64,000 nucleotides of DNA from Epiperipatus broadwayi. Lineage: Eukaryota; Onychophora; Udeonychophora; Euonychophora; Peripatidae. Shown one piece after another: positions 45,801 through 59,000 of this stretch. How positions within the stretch are numbered: the stretch's first letter is position 1; each line of letters starts with the position of its first letter. The DNA is taken from NCBI GenBank assembly GCA_028023455.1, contig JAQFVV010006309.1, forward strand, positions 3,387,482 to 3,451,481, in the 5' to 3' direction. The translations under genes were made by a program, and so were the position numbers. The notes beneath the pieces were generated by a model. The model was not told the DNA's origin and searched no databases. It worked only from the letters and a program-made list of their open reading frames with translations.

Positions 45801-48800
45801 ATATATATATATTGAAGCAGTCAATCTTAGCTTAAGATTGTGCTTCATGTTTCTACCTACTAACCTGTATTCAAACCCCTATATCCCATCCCGCTCCTTT
45901 TGTCATGTGTATATATTTCATGTATATATTTGAGATGCGCACCTAAATTATGGAATTTAATGTTTCAGTAACATGTTTTAAAATTGTTGTTAATTCTTTT
46001 TATTAGTTATTTGTTCTTTTATTAAAGTATTATAGATGCGGCTCAAATATATATATAGGAGCAAAACTTGCTAACAAGGTATTGATGTTTTTAAATATTT
46101 ATTATATGTCATTTTTAGCTTTTTCTTTTAAATTGCTTGTTTTTCTATTAAACTGTATATTTTTTATAAAATCCAATATGGAAGATGTGACTGTTCTTAA
46201 TTGTCCAAAAATAATTAAGGGTTGGAAGCACTATTGTTTTAATCTGGGGAAGGTATTTTTTTAATTAAAGTTTTACTTAAAATAAATGGGATTAAGTAGA
46301 TTAAAGATTTACTTGTGTTAAAAACATGTTGTCAAATCTATTTCCAAATTAGAAATAGATTTGAATTTATTTTTGGACGTTATCTTACAATTGCATCTTC
46401 AAAAACAACTGATAAAAGAAAAAGTATAAAATGACTGAATTTTGAATCAGAAAGAAGATTAACTACTATTGAAAGAGATTAGCTACTTTTAGAGAGAGGT
46501 ATTATAAATATATTTCGTTTTGCTTGAAACTTAAATAATGTAGCCGTAAATCCATCACTTCTCTGCCCGGTTGGGTCATCATCTTCAGCGGCCATCTCAT
46601 TCTGCTGCCCAAGAGGAAGTAAAAGCCCGACCTAAGAACTTTAATGCTACTAGAAGCTTGCAATTATTTAAGAACTTTCATTTCAATTCCATGCATGGGC
46701 AATATTTTAAATCGGACTCTGAAAATTGCAAGGTAACTTTTATGCTACTATTTAAAAATGAATCTAGCATCACTAATCTGAAATCCTGCTATCAATATTC
46801 TAATGTATTGTTCAATTTTCTATCTTTTAAATTAATGTTTTATATATATATAAATAACATGTAATTTGCTCTTAAATAATTTATATAAATTTAATTCTCT
46901 CTCATATGCTCTTAATCTTGGTGGGGTCATTTATTTATTATTTGATTTTATAATATTAATAATTTTATATATATATATGCTTTTCTAATTAATATGCCAA
47001 TCTTAAACAATCTGACGAGTTGAATTTCTAAAATCTTTTTTCTGTCATTTTTCTACTTCTAAACCTTCATACAAAGGTTATTAACGTCCCCTTAAAATAT
47101 ACATATATAATGCATTGTAAATTAATACGTTCGCCAGATTGTTTTATGAATCAACATTTTAGGTTCGTTTTTAATATAAAAATTGATTTGTTTAACTCTG
47201 AAAATCCAGAACTCGAGCTAATTAACGCTTTGAAATCTTATAAAATAATTATTTAATTCTAAAAAAAGGTGACTTAATTGTTTTATATATATATAACTGC
47301 TAGTTATTTTTTTTATACTTTTAAAATATATGCTATGTATTCCAGTTATGGTAAAATCCACGAAGGTGGAATTGAATTGTTTTAAGTAGTGGGAAAGGGA
47401 AGGGGGTGAATCTTAATGTTTCTTTTAATAAATCAAATCTTAACGTATATTTTATTAATTCGAAATCTAAATCTTAATGTTTCTTTTTACTAGATAAAAT
47501 TTTAACATATATTTATTTAGGAAAATCTTTCTCTATATATATAACTGCATAGTGTATTATTTGTCTAAATTATGGTATTCAAACAAGGGTCATTTATTTT
47601 AAAAGCAGTAAATCTTATTCAATGTCGTTAGAGACATTCATTCATACTGCGTTCCTGGCATTTAGCATATCTTCGTATATATATACTACGTGCTTCTAGT
47701 CTTCTAATCTGGGGGTTACGACAAGATCGAACCTATAGATTTCTCATATCTCGTTTCATAGATAGTTGAGCTATCTGGAACCACATTTATTCCGTATAAA
47801 ATGCCTTTGGCGGTGATCCTGTAAGTTTGCCACATGCTATGCATATTCACTTCGTATAGATAAAAGGCCTCTCGTGTCGGTTATACCAGCAAAAGTGTGG
47901 GCCACGCCATGCCTATCTACTTTTCTCTAAGCACTACCCAAGAAGGGGTATGACATTTCATTTTTCATGCAGAAGCATGACCTTTTCTCTTAGTTATTTT
48001 TAGGCTATTATGTCAGCACTGCAAACTTCTTCGTATTATTATTTCTTTTGCTTCATGACCCAGTTTTAATGCTCTAATATTAAAATTAAGCTTTGCTTAA
48101 AAGATATATATAAATGCCAATTACTTCTATTTATTAATTAAATTTATTTCAATCGTATACAATCTCTCCGTCGTAATTTATATATATCTATATTTAAGAG
48201 TATCTAGATGCCTTGGGGAAAATAAAGCGTTCATCTTACTATTGTTTAAATAATTTTTCAATAAATATTTTTGTCATAGTTCAAATATAATCTTTTAACT
48301 GTCTTTTGTTTATTTGCATGACCTCAATGGCGTGAAAATAATTTATATCATATGTATATGAATCCCAGAACGCTCCCCTAAATAATGTTAGTCACCATGT
48401 TTCAGAATCGTAATCCAAAGCGTTAGTAACAATTTTATGTGAATTCTTCTTTCTAATATCCGATTGGCATTTTAATGTTGGACCCACCAAAGATGTGTAT
48501 TTATTTGTAATATATTATTTAGCTAAGAAAGAGCATCTGAGAACTAATAGCGTGAATGACACTATGTAACCGCTTGCTCATTCACGCACACATTAATGTA
48601 TATAATTAATTTATAAATGTATAATAATTTGTCAGTATATTAAACTATATTTTATTGTCTAACTTATTTGAGTAGTTTGAATTCCTTCTTTTTCTCCACT
48701 TCCAAATGTACAGCCTAGTTGATATATATGTTAGTTTAGTCATATGTCTCATTGTCTTCTCCGCTCTCCTAGTCGGCCAGATTAAAATTAATTCTCATAT

Positions 48801-48829
48801 GCCATCACTATTATGTTATTCATTAGGTG
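45801..48829. other. Unassigned region of mixed complexity
   Basis: Base composition is less extreme than elsewhere, with unique-looking patches: 45,835-45,910, 46,540-46,735 and 47,630-47,960. The plus open frame 46,571-46,864 begins just before an AG (ATCATCTTCAG ending at 46,589) and contains a possible donor GTAACT at 46,733, but the roughly 48 residues between match nothing I know. A diverged duplication (TCTTAATGTTTCTTTT) lies at 47,411 and 47,473. The patches may be remains of another LTR element or host exons; I cannot decide. Confidence 0.35.
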
Positions 48830-48960
48830 TTAGATCTGGGGCTTAGAGAATGGGTTTGAATCCAGGCTGGTCCCTGACCTAAATCTTGGGCTGGACTGGG
48901 TTTGAAGTACATTTTGTGAGTTCCAGCTCATGTTAGATGGATAAACATGTTTTGACCAGC
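48830..48960 (+). mobile_element. Possible SINE fragment with B box
   Basis: GGGTTTGAATCCAGG at 48,852-48,866 is a good B-box match inside a GC-richer patch. The A box is unclear. The patch ends in a TATA microsatellite and then the TIR element at 48,976. Confidence 0.4.
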
Positions 48961-48975
48961 ACAATATATATATAT

Positions 48976-49469
48976 ATAATGCCATATGAAATTTAACAAG
49001 TCTATTTAAAATAATAATTGAATTGCCCTCTAGCTGCCATGTTTAATAACTTTTTAGAGTAAGAAATGAATTACTTCTTGCCATATTTTAGATATTTTTA
49101 TTTATAGAATTAGTCCAAACAATAAAATAGACTTGGTAAATTTCAAATCATTATATTTATTCAGTATTAAAATATTATTTATCATTAAATGTATTATATG
49201 TAATTATTTATTATAGAGTTTTAGAAATGAGTGAGATATCTCTGCTCTATAAACTTAGTATCAGTTATTTAAAAATCAATTTACATTAAAATATACAACC
49301 TGGTTTAAATTTTTTCTGGTTGTTATTGTTCTGAATAATTCCAAATAAAAAAATCTAAAATATAGTAAAAAGTTGTCCATTTTCTTGCAGTAAACAGGTA
49401 TTGAACATAGCAGCTAGAGGGCAGTTCAATTATTTAAAATATACTTGTGTAAATTTCACATGGCATTAT
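48976..49469. mobile_element. ~494-bp TIR element with ~62-bp ends
   Basis: The left end (ATAATGCCATATGAAATTTA ... GCCCTCTAGCTGCC, to 49,041) is mirrored at 49,408-49,469 (GGGCAG ... TGTGAAATTT-type complement ... GGCATTAT) with a few mismatches. The AT-rich sequence just inside the left half (TTCAGTATTAAAATATTATT, about 49,160) recurs just outside the right end (about 49,476), suggesting a partial duplication. No ORF; non-autonomous DNA-transposon-like. Confidence 0.7.
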
Positions 49470-49539
49470 ATTTATTTAATATTAAAATATTATTTATCAT
49501 TATACACATGTATAATACATCGATGTCAGCATGGCTATA

Positions 49540-49945
49540 GAGGTTTAATATTTGATATCTTTTTCTCTCCTGAAAAGTGAGAATTGTTCATGAAATGTTT
49601 GCATAGTAAGAAAGAAAAGTTTCAGTTTCTGTACTGGTGAACAGTTTTGTTGTAGTAGAGGTGAGATCAGGGGAGCATTGGTAAGAGCCAAAACAATTGA
49701 AAACATATCTAGGTACAATGATTGTTTATTCTTTTACAATACCTTGTATGAGATTGCTGTAGTGATGGATATTAACCTGTTAACATGAACATAGATATTC
49801 AGGTGATTGATATATCTAATTCAACTGAAAAGCAAGAATTGTTCACATAGTGTGTGCACAGTGAAAGATGATAATATGAATTTCTGCATTTGATGAATGA
49901 TTGCAATATAATGGAGTTGAGATGACACAGGAACTGATAAAAAAA
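49540..49945 (+). repeat. Diverged tandem duplication, ~255-bp spacing
   Basis: GAAAAGTGAGAATTGTTCAT (about 49,573) and GAAAAGCAAGAATTGTTCAC (about 49,828) head blocks that stay similar for over 100 bp (TTTCTGTACTGG/TTTCTGCATTTG, GAGGTGAGATCAGG/GAGTTGAGATGACA). Confidence 0.55.
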
Positions 49946-50532
49946 TTAAAATATTTATTTTTTATCTAAGAAAAGTGTTAATGTTTTAATGTGTGTAAAT
50001 ATATTTGTGTTAAATAAAATAACATAATATATAATGCCATGTATTTTTACTGTAGAAATGTTTAATAGGAAGTTGACATCATTTTACTAGCCTATAAAGA
50101 AAAATTGCAGACTGTTCAAGTTTAAAATTGTTTTCTGATTATCTGAGCATTGATTTTCAAAACTTCTGATCTATTTAATTTCTCTTGATAGACAAAATGG
50201 AAGAATGAAATTACTAAAATTAACTGTGGTCAGAAATTATCTTTGACTGAATTTAATAGACTGATACAAATTAAAAAATTATATCCCGAAGATAAAATAG
50301 CAATAAAAATGATTTGAACAAATCATTGCTAAAATGTTATTAAAAAGATAGCACAGATAATATCATAATAAAGGAAATTAAAAACAAAGTACTTTTTAAA
50401 TTTTTATTTAAAAACTAATTAATATTATTAAACAATTCTAATGTAAAAATATATAAAATGTACTTTAAATATAAATTCAGCTTAAGTTTCCTGAAGCTAA
50501 TGGTATTTTTAAAATATATATAATAAAAGAAT

Positions 50533-50697
50533 AAACAAGGCAAAACTCTCTATACAGTAGTGCCACCCTGTGCCAAACAGAGTAATCAATGGATGCTAGA
50601 AGGCTTGTGCATAAATCCCTATCTAATGCCTACTCATCCAATATCCCCAGACTAGTTTCTGGCTTGTGGCCTTCATGTGGAGAGTTTTGCCTTGTTT
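50533..50697. mobile_element. M1 hairpin MITE, third copy
   Basis: The ends AAACAAGGCAAAACTCTC and GAGAGTTTTGCCTTGTTT are perfect inverted repeats. The interior word AGAGTAATCAATGGATGCTA, then AAGGCTTGTGCATAAA, equals the left arm of the 11.7-kb hairpin. The right half differs (CCCCAGACTAGTTTCTGGCT) and resembles text inside the 5.9-kb repeat, so this copy has an altered right arm. Confidence 0.78.
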
Positions 50698-53600
50698 ATA
50701 AACAATTAGGTGCTAGTATAAGAGATGATGATCATGTGATAAAAGAATAAATATATTATTACTTTTTATGTCAGAAAAATTATTAATTGGAAAACTCAGA
50801 AATATGTTTATAAAAAATTTCTATCAGAAGATGTTTTTAAATCTATATATTTATTAAAATCTTTTTTAATTTTTATTATTTCTTTTGTACTTTGTACTCA
50901 TTAGATGTTTAAATAGTAGTTATATTTTTAATGATGATCATTTTTATGTTAAATATTGATATTTTTTTCTTACAATATTTTCAACAGATTACCAGTCTTC
51001 CTCAAGCTTATAAATTACAATACATTATTGTAATGTTTTTTATAACCTACAATATTGAATGCTACAATTAAGAAATTAACCTTTATATTTCATTCTTATA
51101 TTTAAGTAATTTCAAAAATCATAAATATGTAATTTAAAGATTTGTTAATTGTATTACTAAATTTTGTGTTATAAAAAGATGATAATTTATTTAAAATATT
51201 AGAAAAATTGCTAGGATTTAAATCCTAATCTCATTTAATTTTTTTTTTTTAATTTTCTGCTTCATTTTGCTTCAGTTCAAAAGTAATTAACTAATATACT
51301 TTTTTGCCTTGGTAGTACTTTTTAATGAAAATCATATTGAATCTAAATTTTCCAATAAAAAATCCATGAGGAAATCCAAAAAAAAGATTATTTAATGACA
51401 TATTGCATTCCATTGTCTAGTAATAAGAAAATTATCTATTATTTTATGATAGTTTTTGACATGTTTGAAACTATACTATGCAGATTTTTTAATTTTAATC
51501 AACTCTCCTTCAATACATTAATCTCCTAACAAATTCCAATCTGACGTTTCACAAAAATATGTTATTTAATTTTGGCAAAGCAATTAACTTCTCAAGTATC
51601 CAAATTCTTTGTGCTTTAGTTATAACTTTAACAAAAGAACTTATAAGATCTAGCTTGATATGTAAATAAGAATTAACAAATGGAATGGCTACAACATTTT
51701 TTTGTCTTGAACAAATGAGATATATTTTAGTCAATTGTTTGCATCTATGATACTAACCTTATAAAGGCAATGCTTGGTATAACAATCACTAGAATAATAA
51801 AGGTATAATATTCTTGATATGTTCATAAATATATTCTATTTATATTCCTAGTACTATATGTTTTATAAAAGCAACTTTGTATTATGATATGACTATTTAA
51901 TGCTTTCAGTATGAGTGTTAAGTGCAGAAGAAAATTTGTTTTTGTTAAAAAGAAAAATTTCTTTCAAATGAATTTTAGAGGAGTCATTAAGTAAAAACAA
52001 CTCAGCTCTGTTATATTCATCAATAATAGCTTTCTTGTATAAATTAATATTAAGAAATAATGATAGCTTCAGAAAAAAAAATATTACTCATGCTATAATT
52101 AGACTTTAAACCTTTTATTTTGAACCAAAAAGTATATCTAAATTAGGAACAAATATTTTTATATTGTAAATTTCATTAATTGGTAGAATAGATAGGTTGG
52201 AATAATGGATCAGTAATTTATTTCTTTTTTCTAATGATATTTGATTTATTTGATTCCTCATTGCATAAAGTTATGTGTAACTGAAAATTCAGCCTTTTGT
52301 GGAAGTAGTCTCATTGGGTATAATTGATTAGCATGTTTCTCTGTATTTATGAGGCTTGAATGTTGTCATTTTTATTTTTTTATTATGTCATTAAAATAAT
52401 AAATGACACGTGATTAGATTGTTTTAATAGGCTTGTGCATGTAATGCAATAAAGATAATGAATCTTTTTTTTGTTTTCATCACTGTTTGCATCTAAAATA
52501 AAATTTATTGCATATTTTTACTAAAAATTCTGAAAATCTCACATAGTTTTGACCTTAAGATAGTTATCACCATGATAAAAAAGCTTGATAAATATTTCAC
52601 TCATCTAAAATTAACAACTGTAATATTTAATCATACAGAACATCAGTCTGGAGACAGTTGGTCAGAGAAATTTAAAAAACATAATCATACTTTTTAAATT
52701 TTGTTTCTAGAGTTTTCTACTGAGATATTTTGCTTTTTTTTTTTACTTTGTAATTTTCCCTTGTTTTAAAAAATTGATTTTTTAATTAAAAAGAAATAAA
52801 AAAGACCTTTAAAATCAAATAGCAGTAACATAAAAGTCACTGTATTTTTCTCTTTATTTAATGTCTTTCTTTGTAATCTGTGTTCACTTTTGTGAGGTTA
52901 TTCTGAGAATATTTTTGATATTATTAAAATGTTATTTTTTTGCAAAGTTTATTAAAATTCATCATTATTTTTATACTATATTTGTGTAATAGTTTTTTAA
53001 AAATCAAAACTATACATTATTACACTTTTTTATATCTATATATTTTATTTTTCAATATATAAAGTAATTGCTATATGTTAACAAAGAAAATCTCAGCACT
53101 CTAACCAGTTCACATTATGAAAATAATTGCTATACATCATTGCAGTCACTTAAAATAATTTGAATATTTTAAAAATTAAGGAACAATTTGAATATTTTAA
53201 AGTAGAATTTAATAGATTTATTAGAGATTAATATTCTTTTGTTCATGTTTTGAAATTAAATTTTAAATAAAAAAGATTTCATTCATTTTCTGAAATGAAT
53301 CTATTCTACCATCATTGAATGATGAAGACATCTTTTATTGCATTACAATCTCATTTTTAATACTTGCAAAATTCAAATAAGATTTTTTTTTTCATTTGCA
53401 AACATTTATTCTTACTAAATCAAGTTAAGTTTATAGAATTCTGATATAGAATAACAATTTAATACTAAAATCAAAAGTTGAAAGCTTACAAAAAATCTCA
53501 CTAGGGAAAACAAACCAGTTGAAGTGGAGAGTTAAATGAGAAACAATACTCTCTGTTAATATTCTGGCACTTATATTACTGTTATTTAGCGGTTCAAGTT

Positions 53601-54564
53601 TAAATATATTGCAACCATGTCTGCTGTCTTGCCTAAATTTATTTTGCCAGCATTATGAGATCCTTTTATGTTTGAATAAATAAATTGTATTAATTGTACA
53701 AAAATATTTATGTTTATAATAACTATATTATTAACATCTATCTATAATTATGCGAAATGATAAAAATATAAACATGGAAACATAAGAAGATTAAATTTGG
53801 TAGGAAAAAAAAACTAATTATATACATATTATTGGAATGCCGTGTCAAAAAGTGTATTTAGAATTTACATTAAAATGCTTTCATGAAATCGTTGATAATA
53901 TTCAACTTCTTAAATGAATTATATTTAAAAAATAAATCAATTAACCTAATGTTGGACATATGAATAGAAAAATTAGAATGAAAGTAAGAAAGTTGAGACT
54001 CGTTTATTGATTATTATAAAAAAAAAATTTCCAACCGAAAAGTCTTTTCTGAAAAAAAAAAAACAACTTTTAATAGTGAAATCACAATATATATTAATTT
54101 AAAATGTTTTAATATTTTAATGTATTTTCTGAAAAGAACAACTAATGCTAATTTTTTTAAGAGCGACTGCTTTCTCTTTTATTAATAAATGAATAAAACC
54201 TCAATAAGTTGAGTGTCTTGTGATCATTGTTTTGAATGCAACGTTTCTTTGATTTACTTTTTGACAAAAAAAGATGAATGAGATTGACATTAAAGTTGAA
54301 AAAAAAAAAAAAGAGAATCGGAATCTAATTTTATCAATATTTAAATTAAACAAACTCTGCAATTAGATGTAAAGTTATGTATTTGTAATGATTATCTTGA
54401 TGAAGAAATTAAAATCAAAAGCATCATCTGTTCGGGTTTCACAAGTTGCCAATTCTAGATAGTGGAATGACTATGGTGAGTAAAGAAGGGGTAAGTAGTA
54501 GTTACCAATCTTTATATTTGCAAATACATATAAAGATATAATGTTTATACTTCTACTTTATGGC
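50698..54564. other. AT-rich DNA, one weak LINE-like hint
   Basis: No supported gene. The minus frame 51,549-51,734 contains ITKAQRIWILEKLI, which resembles the post-RT segment of L1/Tx1-type LINEs (aliphatic...Q-R-I-x-W-x-x-K-L-I). It is short and isolated, so I leave it unassigned. Confidence 0.4.
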
Positions 54565-55092
54565 AAGTAATGGGTTAAGATGTGCGCTAATATGCAGCAG
54601 AAGAGAAATTTATTCTTTATAATTGAAATATCAAAATAATTATGAGCGCTTTCGAGAATTACACTTCTCTCATAATCATAGCTGGGTTCAGTTATAAAGC
54701 GATGGAATGAAAGTGTGTATCAGTATACATGTTGTGAAATTTTAAATTTATGTAAAATAGTAAAAAAAAAAAAAATATGAGAGAGACCATTTCTTGGAGA
54801 GGGAAAAGGACAAGTCTTTGCTATTAGGAAAATTAGGGCATATATTGCCTAGTCAACTCCACCTGTGCTATTAATTGCAGTCTTGTTCTTCCCCCTTTCC
54901 AAGAAGTGGACTGATTTTTTTTTATTTTACATAAATTTAAATTTTCACGACAATATATATATATATATTGACACACACTTTCACTCCATCTCTTTTATAA
55001 CTGAATCCAGCTATGATTAAGAGAGTAGTGTAACTCTCGAAAGCGGCCAGCATTCTTCAGCTGCATATTGGCGCACATCTTTACTCATTTAA
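54565..55092. repeat. ~530-bp foldback element
   Basis: Inverted blocks: AAGATGTGCGCTAATATGCA (about 54,577) against TGCATATTGGCGCACATCTT (about 55,062); TCATAGCTGGGTTCAGTTAT (about 54,677) against ATAACTGAATCCAGCTATGA (about 54,997); AATTTAAATTTATGTAAAAT-type blocks; and an inner TTTCTTGGAGAGGGAAA against TTTCCAAGAAGTGGA. The arms are about 90% matched by eye, with the centre near 54,840. No ORF. Confidence 0.8.
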
Positions 55093-55876
55093 TACATATC
55101 AACTAATTATACCAATTCACAATTAAATCACTCGCCAAAATCGAATTAAAAATTTACTACCAACGATTTTCCCCGCTAAAGCAGACTTCTCAAGTGTAAA
55201 GTAACACAGCACAAGCAATATATGCTATTTTATGAGTCTATCTACAATTCCTATCCATATTTCAATTATCTTCAATACCAAAAGAACTTTTAAGCAAATT
55301 TATAACCTCAGAATCATAAATCTTTACTAAAGGAGTTCTTTAGTTCTGAAGTTGCTAATTTGTTTTAAATAGTCTTTTTATATAAAAGATAATTAAAAGG
55401 TCAGGTGGAAATTGGGGAAGCAATTTAATATATATTTGTTTTATGTGGTATTGCTTTGCACTTGAGACATCTGTTATGGCAGGGTAATCATTTGTAATAA
55501 ATTTTTAATTTGATTTTTATTAATAATATAATTCTGATATTGTACATTGAATAGCAAAGTCGGTGGATGACAGCATACCCATAGTTTATCCTGGAAGTAG
55601 CATGCATTAGCTTGTGAAATGAGTTATTTTTATATTGAAATCAGGCTTCATCTTAATAACTCTAGTAGTATTATGGAGAATAATTGCATCAGGACTACAG
55701 ACATGAGGATGCTGGGCTCTCAAAATGAAATGTGACTACATAATGTTGACAACTATGGAATATTTTAAGTGATAAATGCACTCTCTACAGAGTAATCTTC
55801 ATTTCATTTAGAAAACAATTAAAATTACTTCAAATTAATTCATAAGGGTTGCAATTTTGATTTTGATATACTCTCA

Positions 55877-58800
55877 ATGTTACTTTATCGATACAATGTT
55901 GATATAATTACACTTCTGAAGAATTATCATTCTTCTAATAATGTATATCTTCTTAAAATTTCAATATTTACTTTGATTATTGATAATATGTACCCTAAAC
56001 ATGTTATAGCTACTTTTGTTTCAATTCAACTGATTTCGAAATCAGCATTGGATTTTGAAATCAGCATTGTATAGATCATTTTTATGTATGCAACAATTAC
56101 AGACCTCCTAATAAAAATTCCCCCTACTCTTCCATATCTTTCTACCCCTTTTTATTTATAGGAGATTTTTCACTGCAATCTTTAAGGGCAGGTAAATGAA
56201 GATATAAAAGGTAGCAATTTTTATAAGGGATCTAACAATATGTATTTTATAATGCAAAACAAGGAGGAAAAATCATGTCAATGGAAACTTCTAATTTATG
56301 TTTTATTTCAACAAAAAATGGTTTATCATTTCTGCTAAACTACTGATTTTGTATTATGGCAATATAAACTAAGTCTAATTATTCTTGGAATCCACATTCA
56401 TATGATTGAAAGTTCCCAAGATAGAATTTAAGGGAATCTAATTGAAATAAATATATTGGATATCTTGAACAGAGCATTAATAAAATTTCTCCAATTCTCT
56501 TTTTGGTGGTAAGTTTAATAAACTTGATAAGTAGCTGCTCAAAAGTTCATCCTTTTTGAAATATCAAAAGCAATTCTTTTGTCAGTGAAACAAACCAACA
56601 TTGTTCTTTATAGTCAGTTTTTGTTTAACAAAAATCTAGAAAGGTGTGGACATATCCTGTTATAAAACCTGGCCACTTTCACATAAGCTTGGTGTATGTA
56701 AAAGTAACTTTAAAGGAATTATTATTGTTATTGTTAATCAGGTTTCCAATCTTATATATCAGATTTCTAAACCCAAGATTGATAGAATGAAAAAAGGCAT
56801 CATTAGAGCACAATTGCAAGCTTTTCTTTTACAATGTTCCTCTAATATCAATCTGATAAAAATTGTAGATACACCTGGGTCTCGTTTTACGCGCTAGATA
56901 GGTTCCTCAGAAAACACGTGCAAATGAAATCACGCAAAAATAGACGTAACTTACATTGAAAAAGGGGAGATGCGGTCTGTGAGTTTTCAAAATTCGCGCA
57001 AAAAAAAAATAAAGAAATAAAATATAACTAATAAAAAATTTCAAATTTGAAAAAAATTGATACAAGACAAACTTTTTTTAACTATAATATTTAATTTTAT
57101 TCAAAATAATATATTTTTATGCATAATTTACAGTACAGTAATTGACATTTTTTTATACACATTTTAATTATTATAGCTATTTGCCGAAAAACACGTTCAT
57201 TTGCAAACAACTAGCGCCAACTTCACACTCATGTTGTGACAGTGGTTTTCTGGTGACAATGTAATTAGTAATTAATCTTTGGGACGATGATTTTATTAAT
57301 TGTTTATGAAACTAACAACTAAAAATTAAATTCTTATTTTTGTCTTTAATTTTCAATTCCATTTAAAAATCAAATTTCAAGTCGCCATAAATAAATTTTA
57401 AATTAATTACAATTAAAAATCAGATTTTAATTTTTAATTGTCAAATTTAATTGTGCCCACTGCTATTACTGACCTTTTAAAAATAAACTTGCGGACACTA
57501 AATGATTAATAATTGATTAAACGCTCTTTTTTAAAAAGCAAAAACAGAATATGATTTAAAATGCAAAATTAACACTCACAATGTTTGAACAAATTTACGT
57601 TATAATCTTGTAAAATTTAATGTGTGTATACATAAAATGTGAAAATCATGATTTTAATTTCATTATTACATAAAATCTTACTATTATAAAGCACTGAAAA
57701 TATTGAAATTACTATGTTGAAAGTCGAATTCCAATAATGTGCTATTACTTTCAATATAACGTAAGTGCACGAAATTTATTATTTAAAGTAATAGTGCAAT
57801 ATTGGAGTTCGACTTCCGGTGAAACACGAATCGCGTAACTTCAAAATAGTGTTAAATAAGTCCGCGTAAAAAGAGACCTGGGTGTATTGATAAATTTGAA
57901 TATAACTGAATTTTCTTAAACCAGAAAAAAATCCAGAAAAAACAATTAGCATATTTCCAGAGTTTCTAAAAATTTCAGACCTAAAGCCAACATATGTTTG
58001 GAAAAATTATTCTGTAACATTACCATTACCAAAACTAGTCCAAAATCTTGGCATAAAAGCAAAACTATAGCTGCTTTAAAACCAAATGTATTCAGTAATG
58101 ATTCAAAAACTTATCACCAAATGTCATAATTATGTATTCCCTTCAAGTTATTTGAAAGAATAATAATAACAATTTAGCATTAGTTAAAAGTCATCCATCT
58201 ATAGAGAAGGTTAGGTTGGAATCAAAAAAATGTGCTGTGAATAAGTTTGAAAATGTTTTCTAAAAGATTTTTAAAATCCCAAATCTAGGAAAATATTAAT
58301 TTACTTGATAAAATACTTTCTGGTAGATCAATTCAAATGGCACTAAATGGTAATTCTTGTAGCCACAAAATATTACAGAATAATATATCTGAAGCTTCAA
58401 TTTGCTCACCAATGTATTTATTAATGATTTCCAGAAAAAAAGAATGCAGGAAATTCATCTATGTTAATGATATTGCTTTGACATTTGAAAAGATTGATCC
58501 CCCCCAAAGACTTGTTTTTTAATCCAATGGAGACAATATGCTCAATTTTTATTCAATCAACAGAAAAACATGTTATAATCTGAATATAACCTTTTGCAAA
58601 AGTAGATTGGAATACAATCTTTCTATCACTTAAATAATAGTCTAACTTGAGATTAAATCTGACTTAATTTCTAATAAAAACATTCTTGGAGAGTTAGCTG
58701 GCACTATTTGTAATTATGATGTATTTTATGGGCACATTCTTCAAAACATTAGCATATTCATCTGATAAAAATTGTGCTCCTGCTCTGGGGAAAAATTCTC

Positions 58801-59000
58801 CCATATTAAACTTTTGGATAGTCTATTAAATATTGCCATGAATAATATTAATGGCACATTCAACTCTGCTTCTTGGCAATGGCTTCTTGTTACTTTCACA
58901 TTTTTTTTGTCAGATATCAGAAGTTACCTCATAGAAAAAGATTCAAAAAGTTGTTTTGAAAACCAAGCTTGCAAATAACTCAATATAAAGTTTCATTACT
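55877..59000 (+). pseudogene. Decayed LINE with endonuclease and reverse transcriptase, family L-B (split by a P1 element)
   Basis: Four motif patches lie in order on the + strand. At 56,080-56,185 one frame reads Y-R-P-P-N...P-F-L-F-I-G-D-F-S, the core of an APE endonuclease. After the P1 element (56,872-57,884), 58,060-58,155 gives A-L-K-P-N...K-T-Y-H...L-C-I-P-F-K-L-F-E-R, the N-terminal fingers of the RT. The frame 58,337-58,522 gives N-G-N-S-C-S-H-K-I and then I-Y-V-N-D-I-A-L-T, the catalytic box with one Asp replaced by Asn. The frame 58,772-58,978 gives L-D-S-L-L-N...N-G-T-F...W-L-L-V, as in the C-terminal region of this LINE group. Stops and frame changes are many. It would have nicked DNA and copied its own RNA; it is now inert. 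Wording resembles Jockey/RTE-group elements; the clade is unproven. Confidence 0.75.
56872..57884. mobile_element. 1,013-bp TIR element with TA target duplication (family P1, copy 2)
   Basis: The ends CACCTGGGTCTCGTTTTACG and GAGACCTGGGTG are flanked by TA (56,870-56,871 and 57,885-57,886). Long stretches equal copy 1 at 23.1-24.1 kb (for example GATACAAGACAAACTTTTTT and GTCGAATTCCAATAATGTGC). Copy 2 has extra sequence around 57,178-57,240 and 57,310-57,500 that copy 1 lacks, while it lacks the 120-bp insertion of copy 1. It splits LINE L-B, so it arrived after that LINE. Confidence 0.83.

Noticed and set aside
51549-51734. L1/Tx1-like post-RT fragment on minus
   Set aside because: One short suggestive motif only; no neighbouring RT or finger motif in the same strand.
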